From Candidatus Equimonas faecalis (GTDB taxonomy: Bacteria; Bacteroidota; Bacteroidia; Bacteroidales; Bacteroidaceae), in assembly GCA_018066245.1 (NCBI GenBank), contig JAGHRT010000027.1, positions 1-64,000 on the forward strand: a DNA stretch of 64,000 nucleotides, read 5' to 3'. Positions 30,679-40,070 of the stretch are shown here, one piece after another (the first letter of the stretch is position 1; every line of letters begins with the position of its first letter). The translations under genes and the position numbers were made by a program. The notes beneath the pieces are model-generated. The model made no database searches, was not told the DNA's origin, and saw nothing but the letters and a program-made list of their open reading frames with translations.

Positions 30679-32259
30679 ATGACGACAGACCTTACGGCGA
30701 AGCGGCCCGTCCGCGTGCGCTTCGCACCCAGCCCTACGGGGCCCCTGCACATCGGCGGCGTGCGCACATGCCTCTATAACTACCTGTTTGCCCGCCAGCA
30801 CGGAGGGCAGCTCATCTTCCGCATCGAGGACACCGACACCCAGCGCTTCGTGCCCGGAGCGGAGGAGTACATTCTGGAGGCTTTCCGCTGGCTCGGCATC
30901 GGGTTTGACGAGGGCGTCAGCTTCGGCGGCGACAAGGGACCCTACCGCCAGTCGGAGCGCCGCGACATCTATCGCCGCTACGTCCGGCAGCTCATCGACG
31001 AGGGCAAGGCCTACTACGCCTTCGACACCCCCGAGGAGCTCAACCGGAAGCGTGAGGAGGTGCCCAACTTCCAGTACGACGCTTCCACCCGGATGCAGAT
31101 GCGCAACTCGCTCACCCTGCCCCGCGAGGAGGTGGAGCGCCTCATCCAGGACGGCACGCAATATACGGTGCGCTTCCTCATAGAGCCGGGCGAGGATGTC
31201 CATGTGGACGACATCATCCGCGGCGACGTGGTCATCAATTCCAGCATTCTGGACGACAAGGTGCTCTACAAGAGTGCCGACGACCTGCCCACCTATCATC
31301 TGGCCAACATAGTGGACGACCACCTGATGGAGGTCAGCCACGTCATACGCGGCGAGGAGTGGCTGCCCTCGGCACCGCTCCACGTGCTGCTCTACCGCGC
31401 CTTCGGCTGGCAGGACACCATGCCGCGCTTTGCCCACCTCCCCTTGCTACTCAAGCCCGACGGCAAGGGCAAGCTCTCGAAGCGCGACGGCGACAAGTTC
31501 GGATTCCCCGTCTTCCCCCTGCTCTGGCGCGACCCTGCCACGGGCAACATCAGCCGGGGCTACCGCGAGGACGGCTATCTGCCCCAGGCCGTGGTGAACT
31601 TCCTGGCCCTGTTGGGCTGGAACCCGGGCACGGACGAGGAACTCCTCTCCATGGAGGAGCTCATCAGCCAGTTCCGGCTGGAAAAGTGCTCGAAGAACGG
31701 CGCAAAGTTCGACTTCGTGAAAGGCTGGTGGTTCAATCGCGAATACCTTCTCCGGCAGACCGACCGCGAGCTGGCTCCCAGCTTCCAGGCCGTGCTCAGG
31801 GAGCAAGGCATCGAGGCCACCGAGGAGCAGGCCGCCGAGGTCATCGGCCTGATGAAGACCAAGGTCATCGAATACCCCGACCCGCAGAACCCCGCCGCCA
31901 TGAAGAAGCGCAACGTCAGCTTCGCGGGCGACCTCTGGCCCCTGTGCGACTTTTTCTTCCGTGCACCGCAGACGTTTGACCGTGAAGACAAGTTCATCCG
32001 CAAGAACTGGACCGAAACCTCCGCCCGCGAGATGACGGCCCTGGCCGACCGCCTCGAACAGCTGGCCGACTTCAGCGCAGAAGCGCAGAAGCAGGCCATC
32101 GACCCCTGGGTGAAGGCCGAAGCCCTGAAGCCGTGGAACGCCTGGCGCATCTGCCTCGTGGGCAAGGGCCAGGGCCCCGACATGTATGCCCTGGCCGCCT
32201 TCCTCGGACGCGAGGAGACCGTGCGCCGTATGCGCTTTGCCGTCGAAATGCTCGGATAG
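30679..32259 (+). CDS. gltX: Glutamyl-tRNA synthetase
   Basis: Charges tRNA-Glu with glutamate. The 526-residue class I enzyme has [16 protein letters not shown] (HIGH-type motif) near the N terminus, the IEDTDTQR segment, and the KMSKS-type loop KLSKR at 265-269. The C-terminal anticodon-binding part is a normal helical cage. An upstream in-frame ATG at 30619 would overlap the promoter and add 20 foreign residues, so 30679 is used. waaA starts 27 bases downstream and may be read from the same promoter. Confidence 0.95.
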   Translation: MTTDLTAKRPVRVRFAPSPTGPLHIGGVRTCLYNYLFARQHGGQLIFRIEDTDTQRFVPGAEEYILEAFRWLGIGFDEGVSFGGDKGPYRQSERRDIYRRYVRQLIDEGKAYYAFDTPEELNRKREEVPNFQYDASTRMQMRNSLTLPREEVERLIQDGTQYTVRFLIEPGEDVHVDDIIRGDVVINSSILDDKVLYKSADDLPTYHLANIVDDHLMEVSHVIRGEEWLPSAPLHVLLYRAFGWQDTMPRFAHLPLLLKPDGKGKLSKRDGDKFGFPVFPLLWRDPATGNISRGYREDGYLPQAVVNFLALLGWNPGTDEELLSMEELISQFRLEKCSKNGAKFDFVKGWWFNREYLLRQTDRELAPSFQAVLREQGIEATEEQAAEVIGLMKTKVIEYPDPQNPAAMKKRNVSFAGDLWPLCDFFFRAPQTFDREDKFIRKNWTETSAREMTALADRLEQLADFSAEAQKQAIDPWVKAEALKPWNAWRICLVGKGQGPDMYALAAFLGREETVRRMRFAVEMLG

Positions 32260-32286
32260 GCCGCTGCCCCACAGAAAGCAAGGACA

Positions 32287-33549
32287 ATGTACTACGTATT
32301 CATAGCCCTCTACGTCTGCGGTGCCCACGTGGCTGCCTGCTTCTCCAAGAAGGTGCGCACCATGCTTAAAGGACAGATAGCCACTTGGCGCAAGCTGCGG
32401 CAGAACATCAGGCCCGACAGCCGCGTCGTATGGTTCCACGCCGCCAGCCTCGGCGAGTTTGAGCAGGGCCGCCCCCTCATGGAGCGCCTGCGCCGCCAGA
32501 GGCCCGATGCCTTCATACTGCTCACCTTCTTCAGCCCCTCCGGCTACGAGGTGAGGAAGAACTACGCCGGAGCCGACCTGGTGTGCTACCTGCCCTTCGA
32601 CACCCACGTGAACGCCTACAGCTTCCTCCACCTCGCCCACCCCGAGGCCGCCTACTTCATCAAGTACGAGTTCTGGAAGAACTATCTGGCAGGCCTGCAC
32701 AGGCGCGGCACACCCGTCTATAGCGTAAGCAGCATTTTCCGTCCCGGCCAGATCTTTTTCCACTGGTGGAACTTCGGCTATGCCAAGTGCCTGAAGTACA
32801 TCACCCACTTCTACGTCCAGAACGAGCAGAGCCGCCTCCTCCTGCTCAAGGCCGGCATAGGCGGCGATTGCATCAGCGTGAGCGGCGACACCCGCTTCGA
32901 CCGCGTGGTCGATATCCAGCGGCAGGCCCGCAGCCTCACCTACGTGGAGCAGTGGAAACGGGCAGAGGAAGGCCCCGTCATGGTGTGCGGCAGCACATGG
33001 CCGCCCGACGAGGAACTCATCCTGCCCTACTTCAACGCCCACCCCGAGATGCGCCTCATCCTCGCCCCCCACGTGGTCAGCGAGGAGCACCTCCAGAAGA
33101 TAGAAGGCCAGACGGAGCGGCCCATAGTGCGCCTGTCGCAATACCTCATGCAGAAGAAAAACGCCGAGGAGCAGGCAGAGGAAGGACCCGCCCTGCCCGA
33201 CTGCCTCCTCGTCGATAGCTACGGCCTCCTGTCCAGCCTCTACCGCTACGGCCAGGTGGCCTACGTGGGCGGAGGCTTCGGCGTGGGCATACACAACGTG
33301 CCCGAGGCCGCCGTCTATGGCGTGCCCGTCATCATAGGACCCAACAACGGCAAGTTCCAGGAGGCGCAGGACCTCATCGCCCTGGGAGGAGCCTTGCAGA
33401 TTGAAGACGCCGACAGCTTCAGCGCCACCCTCGACCGCCTCATCCGGGACGAAGCCCACCGCCAGAAGGCCGGCCAAGCCGCAGGCCACTACATCCACAG
33501 CCGCACCGGTGCCGCCGACATCATAGCCCGCGACACCATGCAGGGATAG
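32287..33549 (+). CDS. waaA: 3-deoxy-D-manno-octulosonic acid (Kdo) transferase
   Basis: GT30 glycosyltransferase that adds Kdo to lipid A precursor at the cytoplasmic face of the inner membrane. The 420-residue protein has an N-terminal hydrophobic segment, then WFHAASLGEFEQGRPL with the family's conserved H-A-x-S-x-G-E, the KYEFWKNYL stretch, the SGDTRFDRV motif, and the donor-site region VAYVGGGFGVGIHNVPEAAVYG with GPNN. Its presence means the cell makes Kdo-containing lipid A. It follows gltX by 27 bases. The spacer behind it contains the 21-bp repeats and the groESL control region. Confidence 0.92.
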   Translation: MYYVFIALYVCGAHVAACFSKKVRTMLKGQIATWRKLRQNIRPDSRVVWFHAASLGEFEQGRPLMERLRRQRPDAFILLTFFSPSGYEVRKNYAGADLVCYLPFDTHVNAYSFLHLAHPEAAYFIKYEFWKNYLAGLHRRGTPVYSVSSIFRPGQIFFHWWNFGYAKCLKYITHFYVQNEQSRLLLLKAGIGGDCISVSGDTRFDRVVDIQRQARSLTYVEQWKRAEEGPVMVCGSTWPPDEELILPYFNAHPEMRLILAPHVVSEEHLQKIEGQTERPIVRLSQYLMQKKNAEEQAEEGPALPDCLLVDSYGLLSSLYRYGQVAYVGGGFGVGIHNVPEAAVYGVPVIIGPNNGKFQEAQDLIALGGALQIEDADSFSATLDRLIRDEAHRQKAGQAAGHYIHSRTGAADIIARDTMQG

Positions 33550-33564
33550 CAGGCCCCCGCCCGC

Positions 33565-33627
33565 CTGCCGGCGGACTGATTTTCACTGTCGGCGGACTGA
33601 TTTTTCCTGTCGGCGGACTGATTCCGC
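33565..33627. repeat. Three tandem 21-bp units of the dispersed repeat
   Basis: CTGCCGGCGGACTGATTTTC occurs with small changes at 33565, 33586 and 33607, each unit 21 bp. In reverse complement the core is the same GTCCGCCGACAG found at 26537 and 58559. The array ends 5 bases before the sigma-54 promoter of groES. Confidence 0.8.
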
Positions 33628-33631
33628 CTCC

Positions 33632-33648
33632 TTGGCACGCTTTTTGCT
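33632..33648 (+). promoter_or_regulatory. Sigma-54 (-24/-12) promoter upstream of groES-groEL
   Basis: TTGGCACGCTTTTTGCT matches the sigma-54 consensus yTGGCACGrnnnTTGCw except for one base (C for purine). The GG and GC dinucleotides are 12 bases apart, as required. The expected start of transcription is near 33659, about 100 bases before groES. rpoN is in this window at 9253. I saw no other site of this quality in the window. Confidence 0.65.
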
Positions 33649-33759
33649 GGCCTCATCGTTGAGCGGAAAAAGTCCCCGCCTTCCCCCCCGCAGCCCATCA
33701 TACATTATAAATCATACATTAAACATTAACCCCGCAAACCCTATAAACATCTAAAAACT

Positions 33760-34032
33760 ATGCAGCTCAAACCCCTTGCAGACCGCGTGCTCATTGAGCC
33801 CGCACCTGCCGAAAAGAAAACAGTAGGCGGCATCATCATCCCCGACACCGCCAAGGAAAAACCCCTCAAGGGCACCGTCATCGCCGTAGGCACCGGCACG
33901 AAGGACGAGGCCATGGTCCTGAAAGCAGGCGACCAGGTGCTCTACGGCAAATACGCCGGCACCGAAGTGGAAATCGACGGGCAGAAACTCCTCATCATGC
34001 GCCAGAGCGACGTGCTCGGCATCCTGGAATAA
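33760..34032 (+). CDS. groES: Co-chaperonin GroES
   Basis: A 90-residue lid subunit that caps GroEL. It begins [21 protein letters not shown], carries the mobile loop [16 protein letters not shown], and contains VGTGTKDE and the [14 protein letters not shown] strand of the family. The length is normal. groEL follows after 72 bases containing a short TCTAGAATC repeat. Expression is probably stress-controlled. No CIRCE-type inverted repeat was found, but a strong sigma-54 site is upstream. Confidence 0.95.
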   Translation: MQLKPLADRVLIEPAPAEKKTVGGIIIPDTAKEKPLKGTVIAVGTGTKDEAMVLKAGDQVLYGKYAGTEVEIDGQKLLIMRQSDVLGILE

Positions 34033-34051
34033 TTAAGAAACCTCTGGAAAA

Positions 34052-35742
<1,691 letters not shown>

Positions 35743-35807
35743 GCCCGCGCGGCATAAATCCCCAGCCCGTATTTCCCCGTCCGCGCCACGCAGGACGTGG
35801 AACAGCG

Positions 35808-35836
35808 AAAGGCAGAGCTTCGGCCCTGCCTTTTTT
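35808..35836 (+). terminator. Intrinsic terminator after groEL
   Basis: AAAGGCAG pairs with CTGCCTTT around an inner GC-TTCG-GC tetraloop, followed by TTTTTT. It lies 66 bases after the groEL stop. Confidence 0.85.
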
Positions 35837-35908
35837 CGTACCAGGAGGCACGCGCCCCTTGCAGGGCGCTTCATCCTGCCGTATGGGCCGTGAAAAGCAG
35901 AGTACAGG

Positions 35909-35942
35909 GTGCTTCCTACGCGCGTATAGACTAATAATGAGC
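35909..35942. repeat. Copy 1 of the island-border repeat (left of MACPF gene A)
   Basis: GTGCTTCCTACGCGCGTATAGACTAATAATGAGC is the leftmost of four related sequences that border the genes from 36.1 to 45.1 kb; the others are in 39772-39825, 42355-42410 and 45246-45295. The rest of the 374-base spacer (35743-36116) holds the groEL terminator, a second hairpin and a promoter, but no gene. Confidence 0.6.
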
Positions 35943-36005
35943 GAAAAGCCGGAAGAGCGAAGCAAAAAGCAGGAAAAACCCCGATTTGTAAAGTCGGGCT
36001 GAAAA

Positions 36006-36047
36006 TTCAGGAGGGGAAACAGCCGTTTTTCCCTCCTGAAAATTTTG
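36006..36047 (+). terminator. Hairpin just before the MACPF gene A promoter
   Basis: TTCAGGAGGG (36006-36015) pairs with CCCTCCTGAA (36031-36040), followed by AATTTTG. The T-run merges with the -33 TTTG box of the next promoter, so the hairpin may insulate the island from groEL read-through. Confidence 0.5.
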
Positions 36048-36073
36048 TATCTCCCCTGAAATTTGTAAATTTG
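36044..36073 (+). promoter_or_regulatory. Promoter of MACPF gene A
   Basis: TTTG at 36044-36047 and TAAATTTG at 36066-36073 fit the Bacteroidetes -33/-7 pair with an 18-base gap (slightly short of the 20 seen at other promoters here). The ATG is 44 bases downstream. Confidence 0.55.
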
Positions 36074-36116
36074 CCCCGTCAAATTGATTTTTTTAACTTA
36101 AAAACTGTTTCATCCC

Positions 36117-38432
36117 ATGAAATCATTCTTCAAACTCATGGCCTTGGCAGGCAGCCTCGCCCTGTGCGGCTGCTCAGGCGACGAGGTGAACGAACTCAGT
36201 CCGAGTTCCGATGCAAACATCAACCCCGCCGCCGATGTCAGCTCCGGCGTGGAGTGTACGGCTCAGTTCACACCGAACTACTGCTACATTTGGGACATCA
36301 ACCATCTGAACGGCAGCATCATCGAACTTGAGGACAACACCCCCGTCAAAGCCTACGACACCCGCCACATCTTCAACTTCAGCCAGCAGGCCCAGGCCGA
36401 CGGCACATCCGCACTCGTGGCCAATCTCCAGCCCGGCGTGAAGCTGTCCGACATCCTGACAGACGAAGTGGTCATCACCTCACAGGCCGACGAAAAGCAG
36501 CAGCAGGTCATCGCCCTCATCCTCCGCTATGAATACGACGACGCCCAGTACACCCGAGCCAGCACCCCTATCGATCGCTTCTCCGAATACTTCTCGTATG
36601 CCTACCATCTCTGGGGCGATGTGGGCAACACCTCCGCACACCCCGTGCTCAAGGCCAAAATGCTCAGTGCCGACCAACTGGTGAACTACACCGTAACGCC
36701 CTCCAGCCAGTACTATCAGACCACCGGCTCATCCATACAGCAAACCACCGAAAAGCACTCCTACAACTTCGGCCTGAGCGGCAGCGGAATGGTGAAGGGC
36801 TTCCTTCTCGGAGGCTCACTGAGCGGCTCAGTAACCAAGGAGCAGAAAGAGCGCGACGAGTATGAGTACATCATGGCCACCAAAGAGTACATCGCAGCCT
36901 CCGCCACGCTCAACACCCTCAAGATGGCCGACAAATACAAAGACGTGAAAGTGCTCCTCGACTCCACCGCCAACAACGTCCTCAACAACACCAATAGCAC
37001 GGCCTACAAGATGTTCGGCAACGACACCACAGGCATCTACAACCTTCTGGACTACTACGGCAGCCATCTGGTAACCGGGGGCACCTTCGGAGCCGACTTC
37101 GTATTCCTCTACTCCCGCAAGCGGGCCGTAACCGAACACTCCGTGGAATGGCAGCTGGCCGCCACCGTAAATCTCGCACGCAAGGGCGGTACGACGGCCC
37201 AGTCCGACACCATCAAAGCAGGCGAAGCTGCAGCAATCAAAGCCCTTGCCAAGGCCGGCATCACGCCAGAAATAAAAGGTGCTAAAACTACAACACCGGC
37301 CGATGCAAAGGCCACCTTCGGCACCACCCAGGCCTTCAGCGACTACTGCGAATCCACCGAGTCGCACACCTACTTCAAGACCTTGGGCGGCAACTCCAAC
37401 GAAATCTCAGGCAGTAAATACGAGGATTTCAAAGCCACTGATGACCCAGACAAGTGGTGGCTCATCAACTACAACTTCACCATCAACGGAAACAAGAATG
37501 TCGCACAGTTCATCCCCATCTATGAACTCTGCACCAATCCCACGCGCAAGGCAGCCCTCAAAAAGGCCCTCACGCCCGTCCATGATGCCGCCCTCGGCAT
37601 AGACATCTGTCCCTACTTCAAGTCCCGCCACTGCGCAGTCAGGCAGGCAGCGAAGAAATCGCCCATCGTCATAGCCGACTTCCAGCCCCTCTACCAGAGG
37701 TTCGACGGCAAGAACACCCACTATCACGCTCCGGGCCAGCCGCGCCCCAAAGTCATGCTCGGACCCGACAACAAGAAGCGCACCTACTACCCCCTGATGA
37801 CCAATCCCCTCATCTATCAAGGCCAAGACGCGGGCTATGCCTTCTCGCCGTGGTATAACGAATACACCAGCGGAGCCACGCGTGTGGACTGCAACATGCT
37901 CTACTACTATGCCCTCGACTATGCCGACCAGTGCCACGGCTTCACCGACATAGGCTGCTACTATCCCGACGAAGCGCCCAGAGGATGGGTGAAGCGCGGA
38001 CATAGAACCGACCTGAACACCACCTTCAGCAAAGAAAAGTACATCTACGCCCAGCTGGCCGGCTACGACACCGACCCCAAAGAAAAAGTAAAGGGCATAG
38101 GCGTATATGCCGAGAAGCAGAAAGCTGGTCTGGCATCAATCATAACTGGGCGCAATTTTGGTGACCTTCCCATCGCCTCGACGGGCGGCACAGAGTATGC
38201 GCGGCCCTTCGGCATCAAAGAGGGTGATTATTTCAGGAAGTATTGGGTACCGGTGCCGTATAACAAGAGCACCCACAAGCCCCGCGTACTCTTCATGAGC
38301 CGAGGCTACCAGTCGCAATATATGTGGCTGGGCACCACCAAGAAAGACATAGAGAAACGCTGCACCTACGAGTACGACCCCGTTACGGGCGAGATGCTCG
38401 AACCGCAGATATGCCACCCACTGCCATGGTAA
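36117..38432 (+). CDS. MACPF (perforin-fold) lipoprotein A
   Basis: A 771-residue lipoprotein with lipobox LCGC (C19) followed by acidic residues (SGDEVNE) that resemble a Bacteroidetes surface-export signal. The MACPF signature is YYGSHLVTGGTFG at 313-325, with the family's Y-G-x-H and GG, next to DTTGIYNLLD; the conserved framework continues with the SRKRAVTEHSVEWQL strand. By family it could insert as a beta-pore. Secreted MACPF proteins of Bacteroidales (BSAPs) kill related strains, and that is the leading hypothesis. A full-length paralogue lies at 42756. The gene has its own promoter and lies in a repeat-bounded cluster with a C10 protease. Confidence 0.82.
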   Translation: MKSFFKLMALAGSLALCGCSGDEVNELSPSSDANINPAADVSSGVECTAQFTPNYCYIWDINHLNGSIIELEDNTPVKAYDTRHIFNFSQQAQADGTSALVANLQPGVKLSDILTDEVVITSQADEKQQQVIALILRYEYDDAQYTRASTPIDRFSEYFSYAYHLWGDVGNTSAHPVLKAKMLSADQLVNYTVTPSSQYYQTTGSSIQQTTEKHSYNFGLSGSGMVKGFLLGGSLSGSVTKEQKERDEYEYIMATKEYIAASATLNTLKMADKYKDVKVLLDSTANNVLNNTNSTAYKMFGNDTTGIYNLLDYYGSHLVTGGTFGADFVFLYSRKRAVTEHSVEWQLAATVNLARKGGTTAQSDTIKAGEAAAIKALAKAGITPEIKGAKTTTPADAKATFGTTQAFSDYCESTESHTYFKTLGGNSNEISGSKYEDFKATDDPDKWWLINYNFTINGNKNVAQFIPIYELCTNPTRKAALKKALTPVHDAALGIDICPYFKSRHCAVRQAAKKSPIVIADFQPLYQRFDGKNTHYHAPGQPRPKVMLGPDNKKRTYYPLMTNPLIYQGQDAGYAFSPWYNEYTSGATRVDCNMLYYYALDYADQCHGFTDIGCYYPDEAPRGWVKRGHRTDLNTTFSKEKYIYAQLAGYDTDPKEKVKGIGVYAEKQKAGLASIITGRNFGDLPIASTGGTEYARPFGIKEGDYFRKYWVPVPYNKSTHKPRVLFMSRGYQSQYMWLGTTKKDIEKRCTYEYDPVTGEMLEPQICHPLPW

Positions 38433-38451
38433 CCCAATAAAGCACACCACT

Positions 38452-39723
38452 ATGAAAAAGATAATCACAGCCCTGCTCCTCCTGCTCATCGTCATGCCTG
38501 CCGCAGGACAGGCCGCCCGGCCCCGGTCGAGCCTTACCGCCGCCATCGTGGCCAAGAAAACCGCCGACTTCCGCCGCAAGGCCAAGAAGCACGAAACGGC
38601 CCGACGGCAGCAGAACGTCGTGGTCGAACACCTCGACAGCACCTATGAATACGCCTACGGCCAGCTCATTCAAAAGACGCTCTACAGCCGCAACGCCGAA
38701 GGCTTCGCCCTCATCGAGGACACCTACGGCTGCACCGACGAAGGGCACTTCAAGCAGCAGCGCACCGCCACCCGCGTAGAGCCCGACGGCACCTACGCCA
38801 CCTACACCTCCCTGCCCGACGAGGCCGGAGCGTGGCAGTTCGCCTTCCGCACCGTCGTCCACGACGGCACCTACGAGCGCACCGACATCTACGCCGACGG
38901 CCGGTGGCAGCTCTTCACCGACACCAAGGTGAGCTACGACGCCCAGGGCCGCATCACCGAGGAGGAAAGCATCGAGACCTTGGGCGGCGAGGCACGCACC
39001 GCAGCCCGCACCGTAAATACCTACAATGCCGACGGCACACTGATGAGCAGCATCTTCACCGAATACGAAGAGGACGGCACCACCTACACCGCCACCACCA
39101 CCTATGCCTACAGCAACACGAACCCCCGCAAGCTGGCCACCACCGTGGACAGCGAGGGCGACACACTCGTGGAGCAGTACAACCAGCTGGGCGACACCGC
39201 AGAATATCGCGCCCTGGAGGACGGGCAGCTGCGCTACATCGAAAAATCCTACAACGACAAGGGCATAGCCTACAGCGAATACATCAGCTACGACGGCGAG
39301 GGCCGGATATGGTCCGCCATGAAGTATGCCGTGGAAGCAGCCGGCGATGCCGCCACCTACACCAGTTGGGAGTACGACACCGCCACCGGCCAGTACAAGC
39401 CCGCCACCCGCCAGGCAGAACTGCCCGAAGGCACCTACGACTACATCTACGCCGATGACGTATGGCAGGCCAGCCACTCCGTGGTTTACACCAGCGACGA
39501 CCGCGGCAACCTCATCCGCGAAACCAGCTATGACTACGGCTACGACGAGACCTACGAGACGGCCCGCAAAGTTTACTTCTACGACTACGCCCCCGCCGGC
39601 ATCGACGCCCAGCGCACAGGCACCGCCGCCTCCACCGCCCGCTACGACCTGCAAGGCCGCCGCACCGGCGCCGCCGCCCGCGGACTGATGATTCAGCAGG
39701 GCCGCAAGCTGCTCGTGAAATAA
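38452..39723 (+). CDS. Secreted YD-like repeat protein with sorting tail
   Basis: A 423-residue exported protein starting 19 bases after the MACPF A stop, so probably in its transcript. A signal peptide (ITALLLLLIVMPAAGQA) is followed by irregular beta repeats of the type Y-N/D-A-x-G-x-L-x(3)-x-Y (TYNADGTLMSSIF, QYNQLGDTAEYRA, SYNDKGIAYSEY, SYDGEGRIWSAM), resembling RHS/YD repeats without an RHS core. The end (YDLQGRRTGAAARG...GRKLLVK) is the shared sorting tail. No enzymatic motif is seen. Its position between a MACPF lipoprotein and a protease suggests it is a surface partner or carrier, but this is inference only. Confidence 0.65.
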   Translation: MKKIITALLLLLIVMPAAGQAARPRSSLTAAIVAKKTADFRRKAKKHETARRQQNVVVEHLDSTYEYAYGQLIQKTLYSRNAEGFALIEDTYGCTDEGHFKQQRTATRVEPDGTYATYTSLPDEAGAWQFAFRTVVHDGTYERTDIYADGRWQLFTDTKVSYDAQGRITEEESIETLGGEARTAARTVNTYNADGTLMSSIFTEYEEDGTTYTATTTYAYSNTNPRKLATTVDSEGDTLVEQYNQLGDTAEYRALEDGQLRYIEKSYNDKGIAYSEYISYDGEGRIWSAMKYAVEAAGDAATYTSWEYDTATGQYKPATRQAELPEGTYDYIYADDVWQASHSVVYTSDDRGNLIRETSYDYGYDETYETARKVYFYDYAPAGIDAQRTGTAASTARYDLQGRRTGAAARGLMIQQGRKLLVK

Positions 39724-39889
39724 AGCCCCCCTAACTTCCCCCTTGGGGGGGACTTTCCTAAAATACAGGCTCGTGCGCACGGGAGTATAGACTCGTGCGC
39801 ACGCGTGTATATATTAATAATGAGCATCGGGCAAACCAGATAAACGCGGAAACCCGGGAAACAACGCTCGTACTATAGTTTTCTGTAAA
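39715..39889. repeat. 175-bp duplicated segment, copy 1
   Basis: From GTGAAATAAAGCCCCCC (last codons of the upstream gene) to TTTTCTGTAAA, this is nearly the same as 42300-42474. It contains a C-run/G-run hairpin (39726-39752, possible terminator), two palindromic CGTGCGCACG decamers (39772-39781 and 39794-39803), GTATAG, TAATAATGAGC, and AACGCGGAAACCCGGGAAACAACG. The remaining spacer to 40070 has no gene. Confidence 0.85.
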
Positions 39890-40018
39890 CAACTGCTTGA
39901 TAAGATATTACGGAGGAAACCAAGCCGTTTAATCAAGTACTTGAAAGCGGAAACTGCCGTATGGAACCGTCAAAACGGCAGGCAGGAACAGGAAAAACGC
40001 GAAAGCACCTGCCGAAAA

Positions 40019-40050
40019 TTTGGCCTTTGGCCGTGTTTTCCATAACTTTG
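40019..40050 (+). promoter_or_regulatory. Consensus promoter of the C10 protease gene
   Basis: TTTG (40019-40022), exactly 20 bases, then TAACTTTG (40043-40050). The ATG at 40071 is 20 bases further on. The protease can thus be expressed separately from MACPF gene A. Confidence 0.8.
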
Positions 40051-40070
40051 CCGCCGAAACCTAAAACCTA

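Noticed and set aside
36103-36124. TGTTTCATCCCATGAAATC as a third parS site
   Set aside because: The arms match partly but the centre is longer and lacks the CACGTG core; it overlaps the MACPF A start codon by chance.
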